64,000 nt of DNA from Streptomyces sp. NBC_01478 (GTDB lineage: Bacteria; Actinomycetota; Actinomycetes; Streptomycetales; Streptomycetaceae). Shown here piece by piece: positions 7,986-16,502 of this stretch; position 1 is the stretch's first letter; each line of letters starts with the position of its first letter. The position numbers and the translations under genes were made by a program. The DNA lies in NCBI RefSeq assembly GCF_036227225.1, contig NZ_CP109444.1:2957501-3021500 (forward strand), read 5' to 3'. Under the pieces are notes generated by a model that saw nothing but the letters and a program-made list of their open reading frames with translations, was not told where the DNA came from and searched no databases.

Positions 7986-8215
7986 TGAGTAGTCCCCCGA
8001 GTTACCCCCATCACAGAGGGAGTCTAGGGATGGCGAACATCGTCGGGAACTATTTCAGGCTGCACCCCCTGACCGAAAGTCGGACCTTGTGAAGACCACG
8101 TCCGCACGCTTCCGCCGGTTCCGTTGACGGGGTTGAAACCGACCCGGAGAGTGGTAATCCACGCGAGGGGGACATGCGTGGTGTCCGCACCGTGCCGCGG
8201 ATCGGGGGGTCTGCC

Positions 8216-11056
8216 ATGAGCTCAGCAACGAGTGTCAGGACGGCGAGCTACGACACGAGGGTGCCCTGGGGTGACGTCCTGCTGTCCGCGATCGCCGCGG
8301 TGAGCTGGGCGTTGATAGGTATGGCGGGCACGGCCGCGCTCGGCCTGCACCTGCTGGGCGCCGACACGGCGGGCTCGCTCGGCCCGATGACCGCGGCGGT
8401 GGTGGCCCTCGGCGCGGGCGGTTCGGTCACCCCGACCGGCGACGTCTCCGCCTTCGGCCTGACCGGCGCCCAGGCCACCACGGCCGTCACGATCACCCCG
8501 TTGGGCGTGAGCCTGGTGGGAGCACTCCTGCTGTCGTATTTCTTCCTACGGTCCCTGCGGGCGGCCGGAGTTGTGATCGCCCCGGCCGAACTCCTCGCGC
8601 GCGCGGGCTCGGTGATCGTCCTCTTCGTGGCGATGCTGGGTGGACTGGCCTGGGCCGGGCACGACGTCATCACGATCGACGGCAGCAAGCTGGGCCTGGA
8701 CAAGCTGACGGGCGGCGGTGGAAGCGGCGGCGGGGTGAACATCCCCGGGATCGGCGACATCGGTGACATCGGCGGCCTGTTGCCGGGCAAGATCAGCGAC
8801 CTGGTCAAGGCGAAGGCGGCGGTCGGCTTCACGGTGGACACGGCGCCGACCCTGCTGGGCGGCCTCGGCTGGTCGGCCGGCATCCTGCTCATCGCCCTGC
8901 TGGCATCCCGCCGCACTCCCCTCCCCCGCGGCTGGGAGGCCGTCCACCGCGTCGTACGGCCGGCCGCGTCCGCGCTCGTCGCGGTGCTGCTGGTCGCGGT
9001 CGCGGCGGGGCTCGCGGCGGCGGCGTACGCGACGATCGGCGACGACCACCCGAAGCGCATCGCGGGCGCCGCGCTGCTCGGCGCCCCCAACGGAGTCTGG
9101 CTCGGCATCCCGATCGGCCTCTTCGTCCCCTGGGACGGCAAGGCGACGGGCGAACTGGCGAAGCTGCTCCCCCATCCCCTCGACGACCTCCTGAGCGCGA
9201 AGTCCGACCAGCCGGTGACGTTGGGACGGCTGGCCGAACTGGACGGTCGGGTGTGGCTGTTGGGGGTTGCCGCGGGGCTGATGATGCTGCTGGCGGGGGT
9301 GTTGACGGCGGTGCGGACGCCGTTGGGGGCAAGTGCGGTGCGCGGGACGGGGGTTGGGGCGGTTGAGGCGGGCGCCCGATGGGATTCGGGTGCCGGGGCG
9401 AGTGGCGGGAAGCGCGGGAGCACGGGCGCGGGGAATCCGGGAGCTCTGGGGTTCGCCGGGCGGTGTGCCCTACGGCTCGGGGTCGTGACCGCGCTGGCCC
9501 TGCCGTTGTTGGCCTGGCTGACGGATGTGTCGGTGGACGCGTCGCTGTCGGTACTGGGGTTCGACGCGTTCGGTGCGGGGATCGAGTTGCACGGGCATCT
9601 GGGCATGGCGTTGGTGCTCGGCGCGGTGTGGGGGGCCGGGGCGGGCGGTGTCGGGGGGCTGCTCGCGTACGCGACCGGGTCGGCGGGACGACAGGCTTCG
9701 CGGCTGGCACTGGGTGACTTGGGGGCGACGGTTGCGGTTCCGGGGGCGGGGTCGGGTTCGGGTTCGGGGTCGGATGGCTGGGCTCCGGGGCAGCCGGGAT
9801 ATCCGGAACATGCGCAGCCTGCAGGGGGTGCGGGACACGCGGGGCATCCGGAGAACGCCGGGGAGCCCGGGCCCTACGTGCCGAGTTCCCCTTACCGCGC
9901 ACCGAACCCTGCGACCAACCCGTATCTGCAACTGCCCGACGAGCTACGGCAACCGGAGGACGGTGGGGCGGCGCCGCCTCGTGGAACAGGTTGGCCTGGC
10001 GGGAAGCCTCCTGGGCCGGGGGGTGGGGCGGCGCCTCGGGGGGCGGGAGCTGGGGGCGCGGGGTCCGGGGCTGCGGGAGCGGGGGGTGCGGCGCCTGGCG
10101 GTGCAGGGCCTGGCGGTGGGGCTCGGGGCCGTGGAGCAGGGTGGCCGCCGGACGCGGCCTCGCCTCAGGAAGGTGCCTGGCCGCCCGGTGCGCGGTCGCC
10201 GCAGGAAGGTGACCGACCGCCTGGTGGAGGTCTACGGGACTCAGGTGCCGCGCAGCCACCAGGTGGTGCCGGCCCGGGTGGTGGGGCCCTGCCTCGTGGA
10301 GCAGGGTGGCCGCCCGGAACGAAGGCACCGCAGGAGGGCGACCGGCCGGCCTACGGAGGTCCGCAGGCCCCAAGTACCGCCCAGCCTCCGGGAGACGCAG
10401 GGCCAGGTGGTGGGCCCCGATCCCGTGGACCAGCCTGGCCACCGAACGCGGGGTCGGCTCAGGAAGGTGCCTGGCCTCCGGGCGCTCGGTCACCGCAGGC
10501 GGACGGTCGGTCGCCCGGCGGCGCGGTGCCTCCCTCCGGTGCCTCGCGATCGCCGGAAGACGCGGGCCCGGGCGGCAGGAACCGACCCCGCGGACCAGTC
10601 AGGCCACCGGACGCCGGTTCACCGACGGAAGGTGTCTGGCCGCCGGGTGCGCGGGCGCCTCAAGAAGGCGGTCGGCCGCCGACCCGAGGCCCACGGCCCT
10701 CCGGTGCCCCTCAACCGCCGGGAAACGCGGGGCAGTTCGGGGCCGGGCCGGCGCCCGGAGCCGTAGGGCCGGGTGGGGTCGGGTCGTATCCCGGAAGTTC
10801 GCCGTCGGCCGACGGCGCTCGTGCGGGCGACGAGTCGCCGTCGCCCGGTACCCCTCCGCCGCCCGTCGACATGTACGGCGCTCCGACCATGGCCCAGTCC
10901 TACGAGCCGCCGTCCCGGTCGCCCCGGCGTCCACCCGGGGCACGTTCACGGGACTGGCCGGAGGACGACTCGGACGGTGGGCAGCAGCCTCCCTCTCCGC
11001 CTCCGCCCCCGCCACCGCCGCCGCCCCCGCCGAGGAGGCCCAAGGGACGCCGGTGA
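8216..11056 (+). CDS. Streptophobe-family large membrane protein with a repetitive Pro/Gly tail
   Basis: About 946 residues. The first half carries seven or eight hydrophobic helices (for example WALIGMAGTAALGLHLLG and LVGALLLSYFFL) with a Gly-rich extracytoplasmic loop (GGGGSGGG). It matches what I know as the streptophobe family, whose function is unknown. From about residue 520 the chain turns into a low-complexity Pro/Gly/Ala tail with degenerate repeats around WPPGARSPQEG, then a run of more than ten prolines and a basic end RRPKGRR. ATG at 8216 follows GGGGGG by seven bases; an in-frame ATG at 8174 with its GAGGGG too close is less likely. The tail is probably cytoplasmic or wall-spanning and disordered. 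Confidence 0.8.
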   Translation: MSSATSVRTASYDTRVPWGDVLLSAIAAVSWALIGMAGTAALGLHLLGADTAGSLGPMTAAVVALGAGGSVTPTGDVSAFGLTGAQATTAVTITPLGVSLVGALLLSYFFLRSLRAAGVVIAPAELLARAGSVIVLFVAMLGGLAWAGHDVITIDGSKLGLDKLTGGGGSGGGVNIPGIGDIGDIGGLLPGKISDLVKAKAAVGFTVDTAPTLLGGLGWSAGILLIALLASRRTPLPRGWEAVHRVVRPAASALVAVLLVAVAAGLAAAAYATIGDDHPKRIAGAALLGAPNGVWLGIPIGLFVPWDGKATGELAKLLPHPLDDLLSAKSDQPVTLGRLAELDGRVWLLGVAAGLMMLLAGVLTAVRTPLGASAVRGTGVGAVEAGARWDSGAGASGGKRGSTGAGNPGALGFAGRCALRLGVVTALALPLLAWLTDVSVDASLSVLGFDAFGAGIELHGHLGMALVLGAVWGAGAGGVGGLLAYATGSAGRQASRLALGDLGATVAVPGAGSGSGSGSDGWAPGQPGYPEHAQPAGGAGHAGHPENAGEPGPYVPSSPYRAPNPATNPYLQLPDELRQPEDGGAAPPRGTGWPGGKPPGPGGGAAPRGAGAGGAGSGAAGAGGAAPGGAGPGGGARGRGAGWPPDAASPQEGAWPPGARSPQEGDRPPGGGLRDSGAAQPPGGAGPGGGALPRGAGWPPGTKAPQEGDRPAYGGPQAPSTAQPPGDAGPGGGPRSRGPAWPPNAGSAQEGAWPPGARSPQADGRSPGGAVPPSGASRSPEDAGPGGRNRPRGPVRPPDAGSPTEGVWPPGARAPQEGGRPPTRGPRPSGAPQPPGNAGQFGAGPAPGAVGPGGVGSYPGSSPSADGARAGDESPSPGTPPPPVDMYGAPTMAQSYEPPSRSPRRPPGARSRDWPEDDSDGGQQPPSPPPPPPPPPPPPRRPKGRR
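10090..10735 (+). repeat. Degenerate tandem repeat inside the streptophobe-like gene
   Basis: Units of roughly 150-165 bases recur around the text CAGGAAGGTGCCTGGCC and CCGCAGGAAGG, encoding WPP-(x)-(S/A)PQEG-(x)-RPPGG blocks. At least four copies can be aligned by eye, with substitutions concentrated at third positions. Such repeats allow length change by slippage, so tail length probably varies between strains. Confidence 0.65.
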
Positions 11057-11184
11057 CCCACGTAAGGGTCGGGTGAGCCGTGGTGATGGTGGTGTCGGAC
11101 AACGTGCGGAGGGCGGGGCGGCGGCATTCCCGTGGCCTGACAACCGAACGGCCGGCCACCCGGTGACCCGACAACCCGGTGGCC

Positions 11185-11469
11185 CTACGGCCCAACCACA
11201 CCGCCGCCCCACCCGTCCGGCCGTATCCCCAAACCCAGCGCCCTACCCATCACCCCCTGCGCACCCTCCGGCCGACTCACGATCCGCACCGCGTCGCACC
11301 CCGATCGCCTCAACGCGCCCGCTGACCGCGTCTCAGCCATCTCACGACCGTCCTCAGCCCACTTCTGACCGCCGCCACGTGCCTCCGTGATCACCCCGTA
11401 AGGTTCGCGCCACCGACTCGACACCCACTGTTCCGTGTCCGCTAGGCGGACCTCTGCGGCATAAGGCAC
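11185..11469 (-). CDS. Small hypothetical protein (94 aa)
   Basis: A 94-residue frame starting ATG at 11469, divergent from serB, with only 26 bases between the starts. Its composition is ordinary for a soluble protein (WVSSRWREPYGVITEA, GGGQKWAED) and third positions are mostly G/C, unlike the shadow frames around it. The C-terminus becomes Gly-rich. I do not recognise a family. It could be a real small gene or a spurious frame in a 440-base gap; coding character and the clean start favour a gene slightly. Confidence 0.5.
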   Translation of the reverse strand: MPYAAEVRLADTEQWVSSRWREPYGVITEARGGGQKWAEDGREMAETRSAGALRRSGCDAVRIVSRPEGAQGVMGRALGLGIRPDGWGGGVVGP

Positions 11470-11495
11470 TCCGTGCCGGATACGGTGGGTACATC

Positions 11496-12704
11496 ATGAG
11501 CGCTTCGCAGACCTCTGACGTCCCCACTCTCCTCGTCAAGATCTTCGGCAAGGACAGGCCGGGCATCACGGCCGGACTCTTCGACACCCTCGCCGCCTAC
11601 TCCGTCGACGTGGTCGACATCGAGCAGGTCGTCACGCGGGGCCGGATGGTGTTGTGCGCACTCGTGACCCCGCCGCCCGCCGGGCTCGAAGGGGGTCTGC
11701 GGGCCACCGTGCATAGCTGGGCCGAGTCGATGAAGATGCAGGCCGAGATCATCTCCGGCCTCGGCGACAACCGGCCGCGCGGGCTCGGGCGTTCGCTGGT
11801 GACCGTGCTCGGCCACCCCCTCACCGCGGAGTCCACCGCCGCGATCGCCGCCCGCATCACCAAGGCCGGCGGCAACATCGACCGTATCTTCCGGCTCGCC
11901 AAGTACCCCGTGACAGCGGTCGAGTTCGCGGTGTCCGGGGTGGAGACCGAGCCCCTGCGCACCGCCCTCGTCACCCACGCGGCGACGTTCGGCGTCGACA
12001 TCGCCGTCGTCGCGGCGGGGCTGCACCGGCGGGCCCAGCGGCTGGTCGTCATGGACGTCGACTCCACGCTCATCCAGGACGAGGTCATCGAACTCTTCGC
12101 CGCGCACGCCGGCTGCGAGGCCGAGGTCGCCGAGGTGACCGCCGCGGCGATGCGCGGGGAACTGGACTTCGAGCAGTCGCTGCACGCGCGCGTGGAGTTG
12201 CTGGCGGGGCTGGACGCCTCGGTCGTCGACAAGGTGCGCAGCGAGGTGCGGCTGACGCCGGGGGCCCGGACGCTGATCCGTACGCTCAAGCGGCTCGGCT
12301 ATCAAGTCGGCGTCGTATCAGGCGGGTTCACCCAGGTCACCGACGACCTCAAGGACCGGCTCGGGCTCGACTTCGCCCAGGCCAACACGCTGGAGATCGT
12401 CGACGGGAAGCTGACCGGCAAGGTCACCGGCGAGATCGTCGACCGTGCCGGCAAGGCGCGGCTCCTGCGCCGCTTCGCCGCCGAGGCGGGCGTACCACTC
12501 GCGCAGACCGTGGCGATCGGCGACGGCGCCAACGACCTGGACATGCTCAACGCGGCCGGTCTCGGCGTCGCCTTCAACGCGAAGCCGGTCGTACGGGAGG
12601 CCGCGCACACCGCGGTGAACGTGCCGTTCCTCGACACCGTGCTGTATCTGCTGGGCGTCACCCGCGAAGAGGTCGAGGCCGCGGACACGCACGACGAGGA
12701 CTGA
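11496..12704 (+). CDS. serB: Phosphoserine phosphatase SerB
   Basis: A 402-residue enzyme catalysing the last step of serine synthesis, phosphoserine to serine. Two ACT-like domains fill the first ~175 residues (VKIFGKDRPGITAGLFDTL begins the first). The HAD catalytic domain follows, with D187 and D189 in VMDVDST, the Ser/Gly motif VSGGF, and the acidic loop GDGANDLDML. The length and twin ACT arrangement match actinobacterial SerB, in which serine or other amino acids may bind the ACT domains. It is followed by its own terminator and is not in an operon with other serine genes. Confidence 0.96.
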   Translation: MSASQTSDVPTLLVKIFGKDRPGITAGLFDTLAAYSVDVVDIEQVVTRGRMVLCALVTPPPAGLEGGLRATVHSWAESMKMQAEIISGLGDNRPRGLGRSLVTVLGHPLTAESTAAIAARITKAGGNIDRIFRLAKYPVTAVEFAVSGVETEPLRTALVTHAATFGVDIAVVAAGLHRRAQRLVVMDVDSTLIQDEVIELFAAHAGCEAEVAEVTAAAMRGELDFEQSLHARVELLAGLDASVVDKVRSEVRLTPGARTLIRTLKRLGYQVGVVSGGFTQVTDDLKDRLGLDFAQANTLEIVDGKLTGKVTGEIVDRAGKARLLRRFAAEAGVPLAQTVAIGDGANDLDMLNAAGLGVAFNAKPVVREAAHTAVNVPFLDTVLYLLGVTREEVEAADTHDED

Positions 12705-12733
12705 TCGCGGGCCCGTAGACCCGTACAGCCTTC

Positions 12734-12764
12734 GGGCCCGGCACCGCAGCATGGTGCCGGGCCC
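12734..12764. terminator. Terminator hairpin after serB
   Basis: GGGCCCGGCACC (12734-12745) pairs perfectly with GGTGCCGGGCCC (12753-12764) around a seven-base loop and is followed by CTTGTCG. It separates convergent serB and the phosphatase gene. Confidence 0.8.
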
Positions 12765-12803
12765 CTTGTCGTGTTGTGCGGGCCTACGTTCTCGGCTTGC
12801 CGT

Positions 12804-12885
12804 GCGGTCCGCAGGTCTGCCGGTCCGCAGGCCTACCGGTCCGCAGGCCGCCGGTCCGCCGGCCTAACCGCCGGTCCGCCGGTCT
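12804..12885. repeat. Short tandem repeat CGGTCCGCAGG(C/T)CT
   Basis: Five imperfect copies of a 15-18 base unit built on CGGTCCGC(A/C)GG run from 12804 to 12885 and end at the stop codon of the phosphatase gene. The last two copies carry CCGG in place of CAGG. No gene product is predicted from them. They may reflect slippage or act as a protein-binding array. Confidence 0.7.
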
Positions 12886-13402
12886 ATTCGGACGGCGCCC
12901 AGTAGTCGTCCAGCGTGGCCACGCCCGGCTCCAGTGCCTTCCAGGAACCGGTGAACGACAGGACGGCGAAGCCGGCGGCCGCGAAGCCGCGCTGGTTCAG
13001 CCGCTCACGGGCCTCGCCGGAGCCCGCGCCGGGGAGGATCTCGGCCAGGCCCTGCACGCTCGGGTTGTGGCCGACCAGGATCACGTTCCGCGCGTCGTCC
13101 GGCGTCTCGTTCAGTACCGCGATCAGCTCGCCGGGCGAGGCCTCGTAGAGCCGCTCCTCGTAGACGGTTTTCGGCCGGTGCGCGAGCTCGTGGACGGCGA
13201 GCTTCCAGGTCTCCCGGGTCCGGACCGCGGTGGAGCAGAGGGCCAGATCGAAGGGGATGCCGGTGTCGGCCAGCCTGCTTCCGGCGGTGGCCGCGTCCAG
13301 GCGGCCCCGCTCAGCGAGCGGCCGCTCGTGATCGGTCACCTGGGGCCAGTCGGCTTTCGCATGCCGGAAGAGGACAATCCTGCGGGATTCTGCGACGCTC
13401 AT
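12884..13402 (-). CDS. Histidine phosphatase (SixA-like)
   Basis: A 172-residue enzyme of the phosphoglycerate mutase/histidine phosphatase superfamily. The catalytic RHG-type motif reads FRHAKAD at about residue 12, giving the phospho-accepting His14, and the second histidine is in ILVGHNPSVQ near 117. Short length and lack of a mutase insertion place it with SixA-type phosphohistidine phosphatases. It is convergent with serB and separated by a terminator and a tandem repeat. The substrate is not known. Confidence 0.88.
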   Translation of the reverse strand: MSVAESRRIVLFRHAKADWPQVTDHERPLAERGRLDAATAGSRLADTGIPFDLALCSTAVRTRETWKLAVHELAHRPKTVYEERLYEASPGELIAVLNETPDDARNVILVGHNPSVQGLAEILPGAGSGEARERLNQRGFAAAGFAVLSFTGSWKALEPGVATLDDYWAPSE

Positions 13403-13490
13403 GGGATCCAGCTTCGCATGAAACAGGCCATGGGGCGCAGGGAGTTGACGGGGCGGCTCCGCAAGTGCTCCGCAGGTGCTCAGCCGGTGC

Positions 13491-13697
13491 TCAGCGGGCT
13501 ATGAGCTGCTGCACGCGCTCGAACAAATGGGTGATCACCGGGTCCGAAGCCGCCGCTTGCGCGTCCGTCGGGTTGAGCATCATCACGAGCAGAACGACGA
13601 ACGCGAGGGCCGGCAGGGCGAGGGCCCACCACGGCAGCCTGATGTCGACGCCGCCCGTGGTCGCCGGGTGGGGCCGGGTGTGCGTAGGGGCCGACAT
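13491..13697 (-). CDS. Small single-pass membrane protein
   Basis: A 68-residue protein with one strong membrane helix (WWALALPALAFVVLLVMML, about 26-44), preceded by a polar N-tail and followed by an amphipathic segment (DPVITHLFERVQQLIA). The ATG at 13697 is chosen because GGAGG lies six bases upstream; a longer frame lacks a site. Function is unknown. It stands alone between the phosphatase and the MFS cluster, all on the minus strand. Confidence 0.7.
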   Translation of the reverse strand: MSAPTHTRPHPATTGGVDIRLPWWALALPALAFVVLLVMMLNPTDAQAAASDPVITHLFERVQQLIAR

Positions 13698-13826
13698 GAG
13701 TGCCTCCGCAGGTCTCCGAGTGGTCCGCGATCCGCTTCTCGCGGTCACAACTCGAAGTTACGGAACGCGCGGCCCCCAACCCATCCGGAGATCCACCCAC
13801 TTGACCCTGAGCCTCACCCCCTAGGG

Positions 13827-13850
13827 GATGGTGGGGACAACCCCACCATC
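13827..13850 (-). terminator. Hairpin after the MFS/SGM_5486 pair
   Basis: GATGGTGGGG (13827-13836) and CCCCACCATC (13841-13850) form a perfect 10-bp stem around ACAA, 35 bases beyond the stop of the 38-aa gene. There is no T tract on the minus strand, so termination is inferred from position. Confidence 0.55.
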
Positions 13851-13884
13851 GGCCTACGAGGGCGCGTTCACAGGGACGGGAGCG

Positions 13885-14001
13885 TCACGGGGAGGCGATC
13901 GTCGCGATGATGGCGATGACGATGAAGATGGCGAAGAACGAACCGAAGACCATGAGCATCTTCCGCTGGCCGTTCTGGGGGTTCGGGTCGAGCACTGGCA
14001 T
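13885..14001 (-). CDS. SGM_5486-type transporter-associated small membrane protein (38 aa)
   Basis: A 38-codon gene starting ATG at 14001 and ending TGA at 13885. The N-terminus is polar (MPVLDPNPQNGQRK) and the rest is one membrane helix (FFAIFIVIAIIATIA). It lies 48 bases downstream of the MFS transporter on the same strand. From memory this is the conserved actinomycete family named SGM_5486 transporter-associated protein, found next to CynX/NimT permeases. It probably stabilises or modulates the transporter; that role is inferred from position only. Confidence 0.82.
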   Translation of the reverse strand: MPVLDPNPQNGQRKMLMVFGSFFAIFIVIAIIATIASP

Positions 14002-14049
14002 ACGGCCAGTCTCGCACCCGCCGTCCGGGCCGCGTCCGCCGGGGCGGGT

Positions 14050-15363
14050 TCAGCGGGCCGCCTCGTCCTCCACCGTACGGTTGCGGCCCGCGAGGACGCC
14101 CACGGCCATCTGCGGGACCATCAGGCCGGCCATGAGGGCGATCGGCAGTCCCCAGCCGCCGCTGTGCTGGTAGAGCACTCCGACCAGGAGCGGCCCCGGG
14201 ATGGAGATCAGATACCCGGTGCTCTGCGCGAAGGCCGACAACTGGGCGACGCCCGCGCCGGTCCTGGCCCGCATGCCGACCATCGTCAGGGCCAGCGGGA
14301 ACGAGCAGTTGGCGATGCCGAGCAGCACGGCCCAGGCCCAGGCGCCGCCGGCCGGCGCGAGGTACAGGCCCGTGTATCCGGCGAGGCCGCAGACGCCGAG
14401 CGTGATCACGATCGGGCCCTGCCGGGGCAGCCGGGTGGCCAGGCGCGGGATGACGAAGGCCAGCGGCACGCCCATCACCATGGTGACGGCCAGCAGCAGC
14501 CCGGCGGTGCCCGCGGAGACGCCCGCGTCCCGGAAGATCTGCGCCATCCAGCCCATCGTGATGTACGCGGCGGTGGCCTGGAGCCCGAAGAACACGGCGA
14601 GCGCCCACGCGGTACGGCTGCGGGTGATCCGCAGCACCGGCCGCGCCTGCTCGGCCTCCCGCGCGCGGGAGGGCCGTCCCCCGGGTGCCTCCGGCCCGGA
14701 GGGCGCCTCCCGGTGTCGTACGAGAGCGGTCCACGGCAGTACGGCCGCTGCGGCCAGCGCTGCCCAGACGGCCAGGCCGGAGCGCCAACTGCCGCCCAGG
14801 GCATCGGTCATGGGCACGGTGACCGCGGCGGCGGAGGCCGTGCCGAGGGCCAGGGCCATCGAGTAGAGGCCGGTCATGGAGCCGACCCGGTCCGGGAACC
14901 AGCGCTTGACGATCACCGGCATCAGGACGTTGCTGACCGCGATGCCCATGAGCGCGAGGGCACTGCCGGCCAGGAAGCCGGCCGTGCCGCCTATGTAGGG
15001 CCGTACGAGCAGGCCCGTGGTGATGAGGACCATGCCCGCGCAGACCACCGCGGCGGGGCCGAAGCGGCGGGCGAGGCGCGGGGCCATGACGCCGAAGACG
15101 GCGAAGCACAGCGGGGGTACGGAGGTGAGCAGTCCGGCGACACTGCCGCTCATGCCGAGCCCGTCGCGGACCTCTTCGAGGAGCGCGCCGAGGCTGGTGA
15201 TGGCGGGGCGGAGGTTCAGCGCGGACAGCACGATGCCGGCGACGAGCAGACGCGTCGTCCACGCGCGCGTGGGCGCTTTTCCGGTCGGTGCCGGGGAGTC
15301 GCCCGCGGCCGGGTCGCCGATGTCGGTCGTGGACTTCAGTGTCCGGGTTTCCTCGCTCGCCAT
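14050..15363 (-). CDS. CynX/NimT-family MFS transporter
   Basis: A 437-residue permease with about twelve hydrophobic helices. It carries the family text NLRPAITSLGALLEEV near residue 50, PRLARRFGP in the loop after helix 2, and IVKRWFPDRVGSMTGLYSMALALG in helix 5. CynX handles cyanate and NimT 2-nitroimidazole; the substrate here is unknown. Three in-frame ATGs (15363, 15372, 15375) lie inside a palindromic operator candidate, and none has a clear ribosome site, so translation may be leaderless. It is divergent from a FadR-type regulator 83 bases away, which probably controls it. Confidence 0.9.
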   Translation of the reverse strand: MASEETRTLKSTTDIGDPAAGDSPAPTGKAPTRAWTTRLLVAGIVLSALNLRPAITSLGALLEEVRDGLGMSGSVAGLLTSVPPLCFAVFGVMAPRLARRFGPAAVVCAGMVLITTGLLVRPYIGGTAGFLAGSALALMGIAVSNVLMPVIVKRWFPDRVGSMTGLYSMALALGTASAAAVTVPMTDALGGSWRSGLAVWAALAAAAVLPWTALVRHREAPSGPEAPGGRPSRAREAEQARPVLRITRSRTAWALAVFFGLQATAAYITMGWMAQIFRDAGVSAGTAGLLLAVTMVMGVPLAFVIPRLATRLPRQGPIVITLGVCGLAGYTGLYLAPAGGAWAWAVLLGIANCSFPLALTMVGMRARTGAGVAQLSAFAQSTGYLISIPGPLLVGVLYQHSGGWGLPIALMAGLMVPQMAVGVLAGRNRTVEDEAAR

Positions 15364-15369
15364 GCGGCC

Positions 15370-15384
15370 CATCATAGAATGATG
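15370..15384. promoter_or_regulatory. Candidate operator between the MFS transporter and FadR-type regulator
   Basis: CATCAT-AGA-ATGATG is a perfect six-base inverted repeat with a three-base spacer, and a further ATGAT copy follows at 15387-15391. It overlaps the possible start codons of the transporter and lies about 60 bases upstream of the divergent regulator. It is AT-rich for this genome. A GntR/FadR dimer would be expected to bind a palindrome of this size; binding is inferred. Confidence 0.5.
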
Positions 15385-15445
15385 GGATGATTGGTTGTCC
15401 ATCCCCGGGTGGCCCGCTCCCGCCCCGCGCATGCGAAGGTGTCCC

Positions 15446-16174
15446 ATGCCCCTGAGCCACCCCCGCCGTTCGGCGCTGTCCGAGCAGGTCATCGCCTCGC
15501 TGCGGAACCAGATCACCTCGGGCGAGTGGCCGGTCGGCTCCCGGATCCCGACCGAGCCGGAGCTGGTCGAGCAGCTCGGGGTCGCCCGCAACACGGTCCG
15601 CGAGGCCGTCCGGGCGCTCGCGCACAACGGTCTGCTGGACATCCGCCAGGGCTCGGGCACGTACGTCGTGGCGACGAGCGAGCTGGCCGGCGTGATGCAC
15701 CGCCGTTTCGCGGACGCCGACCCCCGGCACATCGCCGAACTGCGCTCCACGCTGGAGTCGTCGGCGGCGCAGCTCGCGGCGGAGCGGCGCACCGAGAAGG
15801 ACCTCAAGCAGTTGGACGCCCTCCTCGTACGGCGTGAGGAGGCCTGGGCCTCGGGCGACACGGAGGCCTTCGTGACGGCCGACGCGACCCTGCACATGGC
15901 CGTGGTGGCGGCCTCGCACAACGACGTCATGACGGCGATGTACGCCGACCTGGGCGAGGTGCTGCGGGAGTGGCTGCGCGCGGACGTCGGCGAGGAGCTG
16001 ACTCCGGAGACGTACATGGACCACACGCGGCTGGTGGACGCGATCCGCGCGGGTGACGCGCGGGCGGCCGCCGAGGAGGCCGCGGGCTATCCGCTCGTGT
16101 GCCGCGCGGGACGGTTCGACCCGCCCGCCCAGGACGCTTCGGAGGGGCTCAACCCGCCCGCTTCTGGTGGCTGA
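15446..16174 (+). CDS. FadR-subfamily GntR transcriptional regulator
   Basis: A 242-residue regulator. The N-terminal winged HTH (about 8-75) shows SEQVIASLRNQI, GSRIPTEPELVEQLGVARNTVREAVRAL and IRQGSGTYV. The C-terminal FCD ligand domain (about 88-225) has the metal/ligand residues D and H in TLHMAVVAASHN and DHTRLVDAI. The ATG at 15446 follows GAAGGT. It is divergent from the CynX-type transporter and likely represses it until a small carboxylate-type ligand binds; the ligand is not known. Its 3' end overlaps the convergent secreted-protein gene by 26 bases. Confidence 0.92.
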   Translation: MPLSHPRRSALSEQVIASLRNQITSGEWPVGSRIPTEPELVEQLGVARNTVREAVRALAHNGLLDIRQGSGTYVVATSELAGVMHRRFADADPRHIAELRSTLESSAAQLAAERRTEKDLKQLDALLVRREEAWASGDTEAFVTADATLHMAVVAASHNDVMTAMYADLGEVLREWLRADVGEELTPETYMDHTRLVDAIRAGDARAAAEEAAGYPLVCRAGRFDPPAQDASEGLNPPASGG

Positions 16175-16502
16175 CCCACACCGCGCGGACGTCCTCCCAG
16201 CAGCGGCCGGTGAGCCGTACGGTCTGCGCCGGGCCGGCGTCGGTCGCGATGCCGTCGCTGTCGATGTCCCACCAGCGGTCGCACTCGATGTGGAGGCTGA
16301 CGCGGTCGGTCCGGGGGTACGGGTTGTGGCAGTACGCGATCACGTGCGAGCCGTGGACGGTGGTGCGGCAGTCGGCGCCGAACAACTGGGGTGCGGCCGG
16401 TTTTCGGGGCTCCACGCGTGCGTGGGGCATCGCCTCGTACGCCAGGGAGATGACGAGCGCGATGGCGACGGTCACTGAGGCCAGGCTGCGGGACAGGCGC
16501 AC
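16149..16502 (-). CDS. Small secreted protein
   Basis: A 117-residue protein with an N-terminal signal peptide (basic start RLSRS, hydrophobic VTVAIALVISLAY, about 5-22). The mature part has four cysteines (C45, C58, C74, C101 by count) and many Trp/Tyr/His, suggesting a disulfide-bonded beta domain, for example DCRTTVHG, YCHNPYP and IECDRWWDIDSDG. I do not recognise the family. It ends inside the FadR-type gene on the opposite strand. The function is unknown. Confidence 0.72.
   Translation of the reverse strand: MRLSRSLASVTVAIALVISLAYEAMPHARVEPRKPAAPQLFGADCRTTVHGSHVIAYCHNPYPRTDRVSLHIECDRWWDIDSDGIATDAGPAQTVRLTGRCWEDVRAVWVSHQKRAG

Noticed and set aside
5445..7988. A long plus-strand frame of about 847 codons opposite the FHA-ABC gene
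   Set aside because: It mirrors the coding strand of a well-supported protein and has no recognisable domain.
13815..13826. Copper-type CsoR operator around CCCCCTAGGGG
   Set aside because: The dyad is incomplete and no copper gene is adjacent.
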